Source of the DNA: Virgibacillus phasianinus
GTDB lineage: Bacteria; Bacillota; Bacilli; Bacillales; Amphibacillaceae
Length of the DNA stretch: 64,000 bases
Assembly (NCBI RefSeq): GCF_002216775.1
Contig: NZ_CP022315.1
Coordinates: 744,001 to 808,000, forward strand
Reading direction: 5' to 3'
Of this stretch, positions 51,017 through 59,720 are shown in pieces. The translations under genes and the position numbers were made by a program. The notes under the pieces were generated by a model that was not told the origin of the DNA, searched no databases, and saw only the letters and a list, made by a program, of their open reading frames with translations. Position 1 is the first letter of the stretch; every line of letters begins with the position of its first letter.

Positions 51017-51544
51017 TTATTCCAGACTGTGTTCGTATTTTGAAAACAATTCCCCGCCCATATCATGAGATCCAACGAATGTGAAACCGGAATCATTATA
51101 AAACTGATTCAGCACTGTGTTGTGACCAATACAGTCTAACCGAATGGAACCACCAGTTTCCATACTTTCCAGCATCCAAGCCAACAATCGCTTACCTAAC
51201 TGTTTGTTATGTTGATCACGCTCAACCACTAATCGATGCAGATAAAAGGACTGGTTCGGATGAATGCCCCATAATTCAGTATCCCAGTCATTTTGTTCAG
51301 GAGATAGGTTAAAAGAGGCTACCAAATTACCGGTAGTATCTTCCACAACATAGGTCGTACCTTTACTAACTGCGGATTCAATCTCGTGATTTTCTTTTCC
51401 ACTATGTAAGTAACTCCACTGATTAATACCATTTTCTTTTAACCATCTGGCAGCGTTTATCAGCATATTAATGACGGCAGGGGCTTCTTCCTTCGTTGCT
51501 CTGCGAACCTGATAGCCAGCAAAAGTATTTGTTTTAAAAGTCAT
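51017..51544 (-). CDS. GNAT-family N-acetyltransferase
   Basis: 175 aa. GNAT core with TKEEAPAVINMLINAARWLKENGINQWSY, LHRLVVERDQHNKQLGKRLLAWMLE (acetyl-CoA motif A, Q-x-x-G-x-R-L type), then RLDCIGHNTVLNQFYNDSGF. GGAGG precedes the ATG. It is divergent from an MFS transporter gene, with a 16-bp palindrome between them. The substrate is unknown. Confidence 0.85.
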   Translation of the reverse strand: MTFKTNTFAGYQVRRATKEEAPAVINMLINAARWLKENGINQWSYLHSGKENHEIESAVSKGTTYVVEDTTGNLVASFNLSPEQNDWDTELWGIHPNQSFYLHRLVVERDQHNKQLGKRLLAWMLESMETGGSIRLDCIGHNTVLNQFYNDSGFTFVGSHDMGGELFSKYEHSLE

Positions 51545-51564
51545 TTAATATCCTCCTTCCGAAC

Positions 51565-51580
51565 TCAGTCTTAAGACTGA
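51565..51580. promoter_or_regulatory. 16-bp perfect palindrome, operator candidate
   Basis: TCAGTCTTAAGACTGA lies 21 bp before the acetyltransferase start and 90 bp before the MFS gene on the other strand. It would suit a dimeric repressor controlling both; no regulator gene is adjacent. Confidence 0.5.
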
Positions 51581-51670
51581 TACAAAAACAATCTAAAGGT
51601 TGTTATGCATAACAGTTCCATCCGATAAACTAAGGTTATAAAAAGGAACCAAGACAGGGGTCAATCTAAA

Positions 51671-52948
51671 ATGGAAATCTTAAAAAACAAGAATTTTTTA
51701 GTTTTATTATTAGGTAGAATTATAACAAACATCGGGGATAGTATCTATTATGTGGCAGCGATGTGGCTAGTATACTCGCTTGGTGGGAATGCATTTTACT
51801 CAGGATTGGCAGGTTTTTTAACATTACTTCCTATGGCACTTCAATTTATATCCGGGCCTTTTGTTGATCGCTGGCCGGTGAAACGAACGCTGATTACCAC
51901 TCAGGTTTTACAAGCAGCTTTAATATTGATCATTCCTATAACCTATTATTATGATGCAATAACTGTTCAGATTGTGTTAATCGTTATGCCGATTGTTGCC
52001 TTTATTGAACAATTCGCCTACCCCTCCCAATCAAAAGCATTACCAATTATATTGTCCAAAAAGGAGTTGATAAAAGGGAATTCCTATTTTTCATTCGCCT
52101 ATCAGGGAATTGACATGGTATTTAATGCGATCTCAGGCTTGCTGGTTGCATTTGTAGGCGCAATCACCTTATATCTCGCAGATTCCATAACTTTTGCGAT
52201 TGCAGCTATTTTGTTCAGTTTGTTGAAAATACCGCATCAAAGCGAAAAGGCGGATTCAACAAAAAAGGGGATAAAGCAGGGGTTAAAAACCTATTTTCAC
52301 GAACTTAATGAAGGGTTTTCCATTGTATTTGGTTCACTCATGGCCACTTTCTTAATTGGCTCCATTGTAGCTAACTTTGCCATTGGCGGTGCGCTTGCTG
52401 TCCTTCCAGCATTCGCAGATGAACAGGGCGGAGCAGAGATTTATGGATTTTATCTAGCGTCGATGTCAACCGGCGGGTTAATTGGAGCCCTATTGGCTGG
52501 GTGGATGGGGAAGTTCCGCTTGGGCGTCTTTTCTATATTTGCCTTTTTTATTGGTGCGATATGTTGGTTTTTATCTGCTATTCTACCATGGACATATATT
52601 GCTGTAGCCTTATACGGAATTGCCTGGATTCCGATTGGAGGAACAAATGTAATATTTGCGGCTGCCGTTCAATCAGTTGTACCTAATCGTATTCTTGGCC
52701 GAGTGAATTCAGTTTCTGCCAGTATGGGTACAATCGCCATGCCAATCGGTTCATTAGCGGGGGGATATTTTGCAACCGTTACGAGCCCAACATGGGTATT
52801 CGCCTTAACCGGGTTAGGTATCGTATTTATCTCTATTGTCTGGTTTCTTCATCCGCGTTTAAAGGGCTTGCCAAAGGCAGAAGATCTGAATCCCGAATCA
52901 TTTGGATTGGATTTTACTGAAGAAAATATGGAACATGTGACTACTTAA
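51671..52948 (+). CDS. MFS transporter (macrolide-efflux-like)
   Basis: 425 aa with about 12 membrane segments. RIITNIGDSIYYVAAMWLVYSLGG at the N-terminus and GPFVDRWPVKR between TM2 and TM3 are typical of MFS members related to MefA/YfmO-like exporters. The second half has GFYLASMSTGGLIGALLAG and VPNRILGRVNSVSASMGT. It exports an unknown compound, perhaps drugs. The start is ATG with a modest AGGGG site. Confidence 0.87.
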   Translation: MEILKNKNFLVLLLGRIITNIGDSIYYVAAMWLVYSLGGNAFYSGLAGFLTLLPMALQFISGPFVDRWPVKRTLITTQVLQAALILIIPITYYYDAITVQIVLIVMPIVAFIEQFAYPSQSKALPIILSKKELIKGNSYFSFAYQGIDMVFNAISGLLVAFVGAITLYLADSITFAIAAILFSLLKIPHQSEKADSTKKGIKQGLKTYFHELNEGFSIVFGSLMATFLIGSIVANFAIGGALAVLPAFADEQGGAEIYGFYLASMSTGGLIGALLAGWMGKFRLGVFSIFAFFIGAICWFLSAILPWTYIAVALYGIAWIPIGGTNVIFAAAVQSVVPNRILGRVNSVSASMGTIAMPIGSLAGGYFATVTSPTWVFALTGLGIVFISIVWFLHPRLKGLPKAEDLNPESFGLDFTEENMEHVTT

Positions 52949-52956
52949 AATACCAT

Positions 52957-52997
52957 TAAAAATCGCGCGTAAAACCATGTTTATCGCGCGACTTTTA
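52957..52997. terminator. Bidirectional terminator, MFS / SDR genes
   Basis: TCGCGCG (52963-52969) pairs with CGCGCGA (52985-52991), flanked by AAAAA and TTTT. It ends both converging genes. Confidence 0.75.
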
Positions 52998-53006
52998 ATA
53001 TATCCA

Positions 53007-53876
53007 TTAAGACGATGTATACATTCCACCATTTATATGAATGGTTTGTCCTGTCATATAAGTTGATTCATCTGAGGCAAGGTGTACGTATGCACCTGCA
53101 AGCTCAGATGGCTGTCCCGGCCTGCCAAGTGGTGTGTCCGTACCGAATTTCGCTACTTTATTTGCGTCGAAGGTTGATGGAATCAGTGGCGTCCAGATTG
53201 GTCCGGGCGCAACGGTATTAACACGAATATTGTCTTTAGCAAGGGACCTGGCCATACTTCTGGCAAATGCTGTAATCGCCCCTTTTGTCGCAGTATAATC
53301 AATCAATGTTTCATTGCCAACATGCGCATTTATGGAAGAAGTGAAGATGATTGTGTCCCCACTTTTTAAATGTGGAATGGCCGCTTTTGTCATGTAAAAG
53401 AATGAAAAGATGTTCGTCTGAAACGTTTCTTCCCACTGTTCATCACTAATATCAAGCAAACTATTTTGCGGATATTGGACTCCCGTGTTATTGACAAGGA
53501 CGTTCAGACTGCCAAGTGACTCAACTGTTTGGTCAACCGCTTCCTTACAAAACCCTGAATCTTTCACATCTCCTTGGATCAAAAGGCATTGTACACCTTC
53601 CGCTTCCACGCATCGTTTTGTTTCTTCCGCATCACTATCTTCTTCTAGGTAGGTAATTGCCACGTGAGCACCTTCCTTGGCATAAGCAATAGCAACAGCT
53701 CGTCCAATCCCACTATCACCGCCACTTATTAAAGCAGTCTTTCCTGTTAGCTTGCCACTGCCAACATACTCCTGACCGGTTTGTTTAGGAGTAGGATTCA
53801 TTTTATCCTCTAGTCCTGGCTGCTTTGGCTGTGTTTGTGCAGGTTGTCCACCAGTCTGCAAATAACGCATATCCAT
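53007..53876 (-). CDS. Short-chain dehydrogenase/reductase (general-stress type)
   Basis: 289 aa. A Pro/Gln-rich N-terminal extension precedes the cofactor motif ALISGGDSGIGRAVAIAYAKEG (about 47-66) and the catalytic YTATKGA (Tyr-x-x-x-Lys). NNTGVQYP is the structural NNAG-like motif, with Thr replacing Ala. This is the YhxC/YhdF/YdaD group, often general-stress-induced; substrate unknown. GGGAGGAATG lies before the ATG. Confidence 0.9.
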   Translation of the reverse strand: MDMRYLQTGGQPAQTQPKQPGLEDKMNPTPKQTGQEYVGSGKLTGKTALISGGDSGIGRAVAIAYAKEGAHVAITYLEEDSDAEETKRCVEAEGVQCLLIQGDVKDSGFCKEAVDQTVESLGSLNVLVNNTGVQYPQNSLLDISDEQWEETFQTNIFSFFYMTKAAIPHLKSGDTIIFTSSINAHVGNETLIDYTATKGAITAFARSMARSLAKDNIRVNTVAPGPIWTPLIPSTFDANKVAKFGTDTPLGRPGQPSELAGAYVHLASDESTYMTGQTIHINGGMYTSS

Positions 53877-53979
53877 TTGTACATTCCTCCCTTTTAAAGG
53901 GTATTTTCCCCATTGGAAAAAATTTAATGCCAGAATGGATAAAAACTGGAAATCTTTAAGTCATATACGATATTCCTAC

Positions 53980-54807
53980 TCACTCACCAATCACAATCGA
54001 ATGTGCCTCACCCTGTGTACGCTCTGCTGCATGATATGTAGGGCCGACTAAATCTGTATAAGAAAAACCATAGGCAATTGCAGTAGTAACAAAGCTTTTG
54101 GCAACCTTAACCGCTTCATGAACCGATTTCCCTTTTGCAAGCTCAGCAGTAATTGCTGCAGAATAGGTACAGCCTGCACCACTCGTGTTCACCGTGTCAA
54201 TTCGTGGTGCCTTAAATGTAGTGAATGCTGATCCATCATAGAGAACATCAACAGCTGGGCCATCTAACCGGCCGCCTTTCACCAATACATATTTCGGACC
54301 ATTCGCATGCAAATCAATAGCTGCTTGCTTTAAATCCTCCACTGATTTTAACACTCGTCCATCCAGCAAAAATGATGCTTCAGGCATATTCGGTGTAATA
54401 ATAGTGGCTAACGGCAATAACTGTTTTTTCATTGCATCTATCGCATTGTCCTCCAATAATTTTGAGTCAAGTTTTCCAACCATGACCGGATCGATGACAA
54501 TATGTGCAATGTTTGAAGCACTGATAATTTCAGCCGTCTTTTCAATTACTTCTTGTGAAAATAACATTCCCGTTTTGAGTGCATCGACACCAACCTGTTC
54601 CATCGCTGTCGCATATTGTGCTTCAATCGCCTCAATGGTTTGCGAGTGTACGTTCTTACTTGTTTCCGGGTGTCTGGCTACTATTGCTGTGACGACACTC
54701 ATGCCATATACATCAAGCTCCTGAAATGTTTTTAAGTCTGCTTGAATTCCTGCGCTTCCCCCCGCTGCGGAACCGGCAATCGTAATTACACGTGGTGGTT
54801 TAATCAT
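53980..54807 (-). CDS. pdxK: Pyridoxine/HMP kinase (PdxK/ThiD-like)
   Basis: 275 aa ribokinase-fold kinase: ITIAGSAAGGSAGIQADLKTF at the N-terminus (usually GSDSGGGAGIQADLK; the second Ser and Asp are replaced), IDPVMVGKLDSKLL, and the ATP-site KGGRLDGPAVD ... TVNTSGAGCTYSAAI. The variation resembles Bacillus PdxK (formerly a second ThiD), which phosphorylates pyridoxine, pyridoxal and pyridoxamine. The gene is followed by DUF456 and PlsY-like genes upstream on the same strand. Confidence 0.87.
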   Translation of the reverse strand: MIKPPRVITIAGSAAGGSAGIQADLKTFQELDVYGMSVVTAIVARHPETSKNVHSQTIEAIEAQYATAMEQVGVDALKTGMLFSQEVIEKTAEIISASNIAHIVIDPVMVGKLDSKLLEDNAIDAMKKQLLPLATIITPNMPEASFLLDGRVLKSVEDLKQAAIDLHANGPKYVLVKGGRLDGPAVDVLYDGSAFTTFKAPRIDTVNTSGAGCTYSAAITAELAKGKSVHEAVKVAKSFVTTAIAYGFSYTDLVGPTYHAAERTQGEAHSIVIGE

Positions 54808-54828
54808 GTCAAAAAATCCTTTCTACAC

Positions 54829-55314
54829 TTAAAATAGTACAACAAGAATGAACCAAACAATCATAATAGCCTGGATCATAACCTTTGCAACTGCTCCACT
54901 TAAAAAACCGATAAGGGAACCAATTGATGCACGAAAAGCTTCTTTCATTGACCGCTTTTGAATCATTTCCACGACAAGCACTGTAACAAACGGCACAATT
55001 AATATACCAAAAGGTGGAATGATAAAGGAACCGACGATTACCGCAATACCTGCTGCCCGTTCGCCCCATTTACTGCCACCAAACTTTTTCACAAAATAGC
55101 TATTAGCAATAATGTCTGAAACGATCAGTATTACTGTTAAAATGACCATGCTTATCCAAAAAAACATCCCCAGTTCTGTCCGGTCAATTCCAAAATGATA
55201 TAACAAATAACCGATCCAAATTACTAGCGGAGATGGAATAATCGGGTATATAATCCCAATGAAACTAGCTATGAATAATGCGATAATGATAATCCAAATA
55301 AGAATATCTACCAT
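54829..55314 (-). CDS. DUF456 membrane protein
   Basis: 161 aa with about five membrane segments. GIIYPIIPSPLVIWIGYLLYHFG and AGIAVIVGSFIIPPFGILIVPF are the DUF456 hallmarks, together with GSLIGFLSGAVAKVMIQ at the end. Function not known. GGAGGTTACT precedes the ATG. The gene lies between the PlsY-like and pdxK genes with short gaps, so they may be cotranscribed. Confidence 0.88.
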   Translation of the reverse strand: MVDILIWIIIIALFIASFIGIIYPIIPSPLVIWIGYLLYHFGIDRTELGMFFWISMVILTVILIVSDIIANSYFVKKFGGSKWGERAAGIAVIVGSFIIPPFGILIVPFVTVLVVEMIQKRSMKEAFRASIGSLIGFLSGAVAKVMIQAIMIVWFILVVLF

Positions 55315-55329
55315 AGTAACCTCCGTTGA

Positions 55330-55953
55330 TTACGCTGTTTTTTTCCGAAAAACACTGGATATCCTTGTTTCATCCTTTGCAAAAATCCGTCGATAATTTT
55401 CCCAGTGCATGATTAAACTAATTAGAAACAATAGAAAGGCAATCCCTCCTGTTACTGCTCCGAAAAAATATAAAGATGTCACAATAAATGCGATGTACAT
55501 GAGGAATACCCCGACAACCAAATAATCAGTAACTAATGATAATACAAGCAGCGTTCCAATACAAATGACAGCAACTTTCCAATCAATAGCCAAGAAGGCA
55601 CCAACCAATGACGCTGTTCCTTTTCCACCTCTAAAGTTCATCGTGACTGGATAATTGTGGCCGATAACAACAAATAAGGTAGTGAGATAGACAAGTATGA
55701 CTGTCTCTTCCTTTGCAAGCCCGTGGCCCTGTATAATATATAATAAAAATAATATCGATAACGTAGCTTTAAAAATATCGATGAACGCGACAATGATGCC
55801 ATACTTAAAGCCCAATAATATAGTAGTATTTGACGCTCCAGAGTTCTTTACACCCGTTTTCTTAATATCAACCTTCTTATATTTGCCCACAATCTGCGAG
55901 CCATGAACACATCCAAATAAATAGCCAATAACTACACTCAATATGTAGACCAT
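55330..55953 (-). CDS. PlsY-like glycerol-3-phosphate acyltransferase homologue
   Basis: 207 aa from the ATG at 55953, with an excellent AAAGGAGGAAG site; a longer frame to 56037 is not believed. PlsY features: VVIGYLFGCVHGSQIVGK, GVKNSGASNTTILLGFKYG, IGHNYPVTMNFRGGKGTAS and about five membrane helices. PlsY transfers acyl groups from acyl-phosphate to glycerol 3-phosphate. The motif GCVHGSQIVGKYKK differs somewhat from the usual GSIPFGYLI, so this may be a paralogue rather than the main PlsY. Confidence 0.8.
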   Translation of the reverse strand: MVYILSVVIGYLFGCVHGSQIVGKYKKVDIKKTGVKNSGASNTTILLGFKYGIIVAFIDIFKATLSILFLLYIIQGHGLAKEETVILVYLTTLFVVIGHNYPVTMNFRGGKGTASLVGAFLAIDWKVAVICIGTLLVLSLVTDYLVVGVFLMYIAFIVTSLYFFGAVTGGIAFLLFLISLIMHWENYRRIFAKDETRISSVFRKKTA

Positions 55954-56134
55954 CCACTTCCTCCTTTCTCTTCTCGTACGATCAAAATTTATCGCCACAA
56001 CCCTTTTACGGTCTATATGTTTGTAAAGTTTCATCATCTTAATTACAGAATAAAACAGGTAATGTTAATTGATAGGTTGAATTTAGATTTGATATGATTT
56101 AAATAAATATATAATTATAAGGGGAACTACTTGA

Positions 56135-56698
56135 TTGAAAAAATGGAATAAAGATATAGTAACTTGGATTATCATTATTTTATTCTTTGCAGGAATAATC
56201 ATGCTATATAACAAAATGAATCACGATTATGTTGATTTGGGTGAAAATGCTCATTTACCATCCGAACTTCATCCCGTCGTCGAGCAAAACAAAAATAAAC
56301 TGGTTGATAAAGCTGCAGCAATTGGAATTGATGTGGTAATCACGGAAACACGGCGATCCGTTAAACAACAGGATAAACTGTATGCACAAGGGAGATCCAC
56401 AGGTGGAAACATTGTTACCCATGCTAAGGGGGGCGAATCCTACCACAACTACGGACTTGCAATTGATTACGCAGTAAGGAATAAGAATGGAACCTTAATT
56501 TGGAGCACAACCTATGATGGAAATAAAAACGGCAAAGAAGACTGGTATGAGGTTGCAGAAATTGCAAAGTACCTAGGATTTGAATGGGGCGGGGATTGGT
56601 TAAATTTCAAAGATTATCCGCATTTACAAATGGACTTTGGTTTAAGCATTAATCAATTGAAAAAAGGGGTAAGACCGGACACAAAAACTAATCAATAG
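56135..56698 (+). CDS. M15-family D-Ala-D-Ala / L,D-peptidase (CwlK/VanY-like)
   Basis: 187 aa. One N-terminal membrane segment (about 8-24) leads to a peptidase domain with ITETRRSVKQQDKLYAQGRS, GGESYHNYGLAIDYAV (S-x-H-x-x-G-x-A-x-D zinc motif) and PHLQMDFG (third zinc ligand). It cleaves peptidoglycan peptides outside the membrane. The start is TTG at 56135 behind AAGGGG. Confidence 0.9.
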   Translation: MKKWNKDIVTWIIIILFFAGIIMLYNKMNHDYVDLGENAHLPSELHPVVEQNKNKLVDKAAAIGIDVVITETRRSVKQQDKLYAQGRSTGGNIVTHAKGGESYHNYGLAIDYAVRNKNGTLIWSTTYDGNKNGKEDWYEVAEIAKYLGFEWGGDWLNFKDYPHLQMDFGLSINQLKKGVRPDTKTNQ

Positions 56699-56752
56699 AC
56701 ATGTCTAATGAATAAAACTATACTTAATTTCAAGATAAAAGGAGGAATCCCT

Positions 56753-57733
56753 ATGGAACTAAAAGGTATTCACCATGTATCAGCCCTTACAGCCAATGCA
56801 AAACAAAATTATGATTTCTATACAACTATACTTGGCATGCGTCTTGTCAAAAAAACGATCAACCAGGATGATCCATCTGTTTATCATCTATTTTACGCGG
56901 ATGAGGCTGGAAATCCTGGAACTGATTTAACTTTCTTTGAAATACCACATGCTGGTACAACCTATCAAGGTACAGGCAGTATTTCCGGAACTTCTTTACG
57001 TGTCCCAGATGATAAGGCTTTGGAGTTTTGGGAAAGCCGTTTCTCGGAATTCGATGTAGACCATGACGGAATTAAGGAACAGTATGGACGAAAGATTATT
57101 TCGTTTCGTGATCCCGAACGGCAACGATTGATGCTGGTATCTGATGAAGCAAACATTGGGGTAAAGGGCGGGAAAACGTGGGTTCACAGCAGTGTTCCTG
57201 CAGACAAGGGAATAATTGGCCTTGGCCCCGTTAAGCTTACTGTAAAAAGTGCCGCACCAACTACAGCAATTTTGACGGAGATTCTAACATTCAAACAAAC
57301 AGGTTCCTATCCTTCAATAATAGATGGTCAAAATGAAATCCTTGTATTTTCAACTGGCGAAGGTGGAACAGGTGCAGAAGTGCATATTGAAACTAGAGAT
57401 GACCTGCCAAAAGAGCGACCTGGGCGCGGGAGTGTTCATCACGTTGCTTTTCGTGTCGACAATGAAGATGAATTAGCAAAATGGAAAGACCGGTTGGTTG
57501 CAGCCCGCCTGCCAAATTCCGGATTAGTTGATCGCTTTTATTTCAAATCACTCTACTTTAGGGAACCAAATGGTATTTTATTTGAATTAGCAACGGATGG
57601 TCCGGGCTTTAATACTGATGAGGATGATGAACACTTAGGTGAGTCATTAGCTCTGCCGCCACTGTTTGAAGATCGTCGTAAAGAAATTGAAACGAACCTA
57701 AAGCCACTGGATACGAAGAGGCCACATAATTAA
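56753..57733 (+). CDS. VOC-family ring-cleaving dioxygenase (MhqA/MhqO-like)
   Basis: 326 aa from the ATG at 56753 (AAAGGAGGAATCC upstream). Two VOC modules: MELKGIHHVSALTANAKQNYDFYTTILGMRLVKKT (about 1-35) and GRGSVHHVAFRVDNEDEL (about 220-240), with metal ligands HHVS, HHVA and FREPNGILFELATDG. In Bacillus these proteins protect against quinones such as methylhydroquinone and are controlled by MhqR. No regulator gene is visible here. Confidence 0.9.
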   Translation: MELKGIHHVSALTANAKQNYDFYTTILGMRLVKKTINQDDPSVYHLFYADEAGNPGTDLTFFEIPHAGTTYQGTGSISGTSLRVPDDKALEFWESRFSEFDVDHDGIKEQYGRKIISFRDPERQRLMLVSDEANIGVKGGKTWVHSSVPADKGIIGLGPVKLTVKSAAPTTAILTEILTFKQTGSYPSIIDGQNEILVFSTGEGGTGAEVHIETRDDLPKERPGRGSVHHVAFRVDNEDELAKWKDRLVAARLPNSGLVDRFYFKSLYFREPNGILFELATDGPGFNTDEDDEHLGESLALPPLFEDRRKEIETNLKPLDTKRPHN

Positions 57734-57750
57734 TCTAATTAATTACACCC

Positions 57751-57799
57751 AAAAACGCTTGAGGATGCACCGAACTTAAACTGCACCCCAAGCGTTTTT
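57751..57799. terminator. Bidirectional terminator after the dioxygenase gene
   Basis: AAAAACGCTTG-AGG-TGCA ... TGCA-CCC-CAAGCGTTTTT forms a long imperfect stem between converging genes. Confidence 0.85.
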
Positions 57800-57806
57800 A
57801 TTTCAC

Positions 57807-57962
57807 CTATTTATGATAATCACTTGTCCTGTCTTCATTCCCATCTTCTTCCGGTAACGCATCAATTGAGTGCTTAAAGGCGTAACCTTTATTAATGGCG
57901 ATTAACGTCAATGCTAGCACAGTCAGCATAATAATAATCCCTAAAACGATATAGCCTGTCAT
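57807..57962 (-). CDS. YtzI-like small membrane protein
   Basis: 51 aa from an ATG at 57962 with AGGGAGAT upstream. One membrane helix (about 4-23, YIVLGIIIMLTVLALTLIAI) followed by NKGYAFKHSIDALPEEDG, the pattern of Bacillus YtzI. Function unknown. It is the only gene between the dioxygenase terminator and the acetyltransferase-like gene. Confidence 0.75.
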   Translation of the reverse strand: MTGYIVLGIIIMLTVLALTLIAINKGYAFKHSIDALPEEDGNEDRTSDYHK

Positions 57963-57974
57963 ACACGGATCTCC

Positions 57975-58403
57975 CTATTTCAGATATTTTTCATAACGAT
58001 TATTTTTATAATTCCAGCCTTTTCGCTCGAAAAAGTCAATAACATCTAAATGGTCCGCGGATATTTCAGCACGCATAGATTTCATCCCCTGCAGAATAGC
58101 AAATTGTTCCACTTTCCTGTATAAATGTTCATTTAATCCTTTTTTCTTATCACTATCATTAATCGTAAACTTTTTGATTTCCACTACCTTTTTTTCCCGG
58201 TCCACCAGAAAGAATAAAAATGCTTTGACTTCTAGGGACTTTTCTACAAGAAACCACCTTGAGTTCGAGTTACATAGGGATTTTTTATAGATATTCTCTT
58301 CTAGTATACTATCATTAACGTTCAGGTGCATATTCTTTTCTGAACCATCCAATTGCTTGATTACCTGATAATCACTTTTCAACGCTTCTCTGATTTTATA
58401 CAT
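57975..58403 (-). CDS. GNAT-like acetyltransferase
   Basis: 142 aa. MYKIREALKSDYQVIKQLDGSEK at the start, VEIKKFTINDSDKKKGLNEHLYRKVEQFAILQGMKSMRAEI and VIDFFERKGWNYKNN at the end fit the N-acetyltransferase fold, though motif A is weak (DSDKKKG in place of the usual R/Q-x-x-G-x-G/A). Substrate unknown. The start lies 11 nt past the stop of the panE-like gene, so both are probably cotranscribed. Confidence 0.7.
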   Translation of the reverse strand: MYKIREALKSDYQVIKQLDGSEKNMHLNVNDSILEENIYKKSLCNSNSRWFLVEKSLEVKAFLFFLVDREKKVVEIKKFTINDSDKKKGLNEHLYRKVEQFAILQGMKSMRAEISADHLDVIDFFERKGWNYKNNRYEKYLK

Positions 58404-58414
58404 GTTCGTGCCCC

Positions 58415-59329
58415 TTACGCATTCTCAAACGGTTTGATTACCCCATAAATTGTTTCAGTATACGGCATTTCTACACCAACCGCTTTGGCTAATCGAATTG
58501 CACCACCGTGCAGATGGTCAACTTCCAATGTCATTCCCTTTCTTAGATCCTGATGCATAGATGATGTCGCTTCGTCTGGCAGTCCACGTAACTTATTTTT
58601 AGCTTCTTCCACGTCTTCTTCCGTAATCTTTACCTTATATGCCTTGGCAAGCGTCTGCATTTCATGTAGCAGCATGTCAACAATCCGGATTGTTTCCGCT
58701 TCCTTGCGAATTGGACCAATAGATAGATTGGTTGCTGTTGTGATCCCTGAAAAGGCGTTAATAAACATATACTTCTTCCAAAGCTCAGTTAGAATCGCAT
58801 CAGTATTATTTCCAGAGATGTTTGTTTTCTTCAATAGTTCATCAAGTTCCTTACAAATCGTTGTTTGTGTTGGTTCCAATGGTCCAAAAATCAGATTATC
58901 GAAGTCACTTGAATGAATAACATGCCCATCCTCATTTAATGTTGCAATAATAAATGAAAGCCCTCCAAGCACGGAATCTTTGCCAAGCTGATCCTGCAGC
59001 ATACTGACATGCTCAATCCCATTTAAAATTGGCAGCACATATGCACCATTTTCAGTTAAACTTTTTAAGTCATTTATTGTCCCCTGAACATGATAGCCTT
59101 TCACACATACTAATACTAGGTCCGCGTGACTGATTTCAGTAACGTCCGTCACATATTTCGGATTATCAATCCTGTAGTCTCCCTTTGGGCTTGCTACCTT
59201 GATTCCCTTTGTTTTTAATTGTTTGGCTCTTCCTTCCCGGACCAGAAATGTTACATTTGCTCCACCCTCATGAAAACGACTTCCGAAATAAGCTCCAAGT
59301 GCTCCAGCACCAATTATGACAATATCCAC
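58415..59329 (-). CDS. 2-dehydropantoate 2-reductase (PanE/ApbA family)
   Basis: 304 aa from a GTG at 59329 behind AAGGAGGGG. The NADP motif DIVIIGAGALGAYFGSRFHEGG opens the protein, the conserved KGYHVQGTINDLKSL and NGIEHVSML follow, and KKYMFINAFSGITTATN in the C-terminal domain carries the catalytic Lys. It reduces ketopantoate to pantoate in CoA biosynthesis; several paralogues exist in Bacillaceae, so the exact role is not certain. Confidence 0.87.
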   Translation of the reverse strand: MDIVIIGAGALGAYFGSRFHEGGANVTFLVREGRAKQLKTKGIKVASPKGDYRIDNPKYVTDVTEISHADLVLVCVKGYHVQGTINDLKSLTENGAYVLPILNGIEHVSMLQDQLGKDSVLGGLSFIIATLNEDGHVIHSSDFDNLIFGPLEPTQTTICKELDELLKKTNISGNNTDAILTELWKKYMFINAFSGITTATNLSIGPIRKEAETIRIVDMLLHEMQTLAKAYKVKITEEDVEEAKNKLRGLPDEATSSMHQDLRKGMTLEVDHLHGGAIRLAKAVGVEMPYTETIYGVIKPFENA

Positions 59330-59720
59330 TACAAACCCCTCCTTCAAGTACATTCTATTACATCCAATCGTACCTTGTTTACAGTGAATTTGTCCATTAT
59401 CTGCTTTTCGGAACTAAATATGAAGCATATCCATGTATATTAAACATATGATTAGGAATTAACAGTATAATACAGCTTAATAGTTTTATAGAATATATTT
59501 GCCTATTTATTTAAAATTATCAAAATATACAGCGTTTGAGAATAATTCGATATATCGCTAATATTAAAGAGTGTCTGCTTGAACATACTTTTTTTTAGCA
59601 GAAATGAGGTCATTTGTACCTAGTTTAATAGTCACACTGTACATTTTCAGTAAAGCATTAATCAAAACATAGAACTTTACTTAATGCTTTTTCAAAAAAT
59701 AAGGGGAGGTTTTTTAGATT

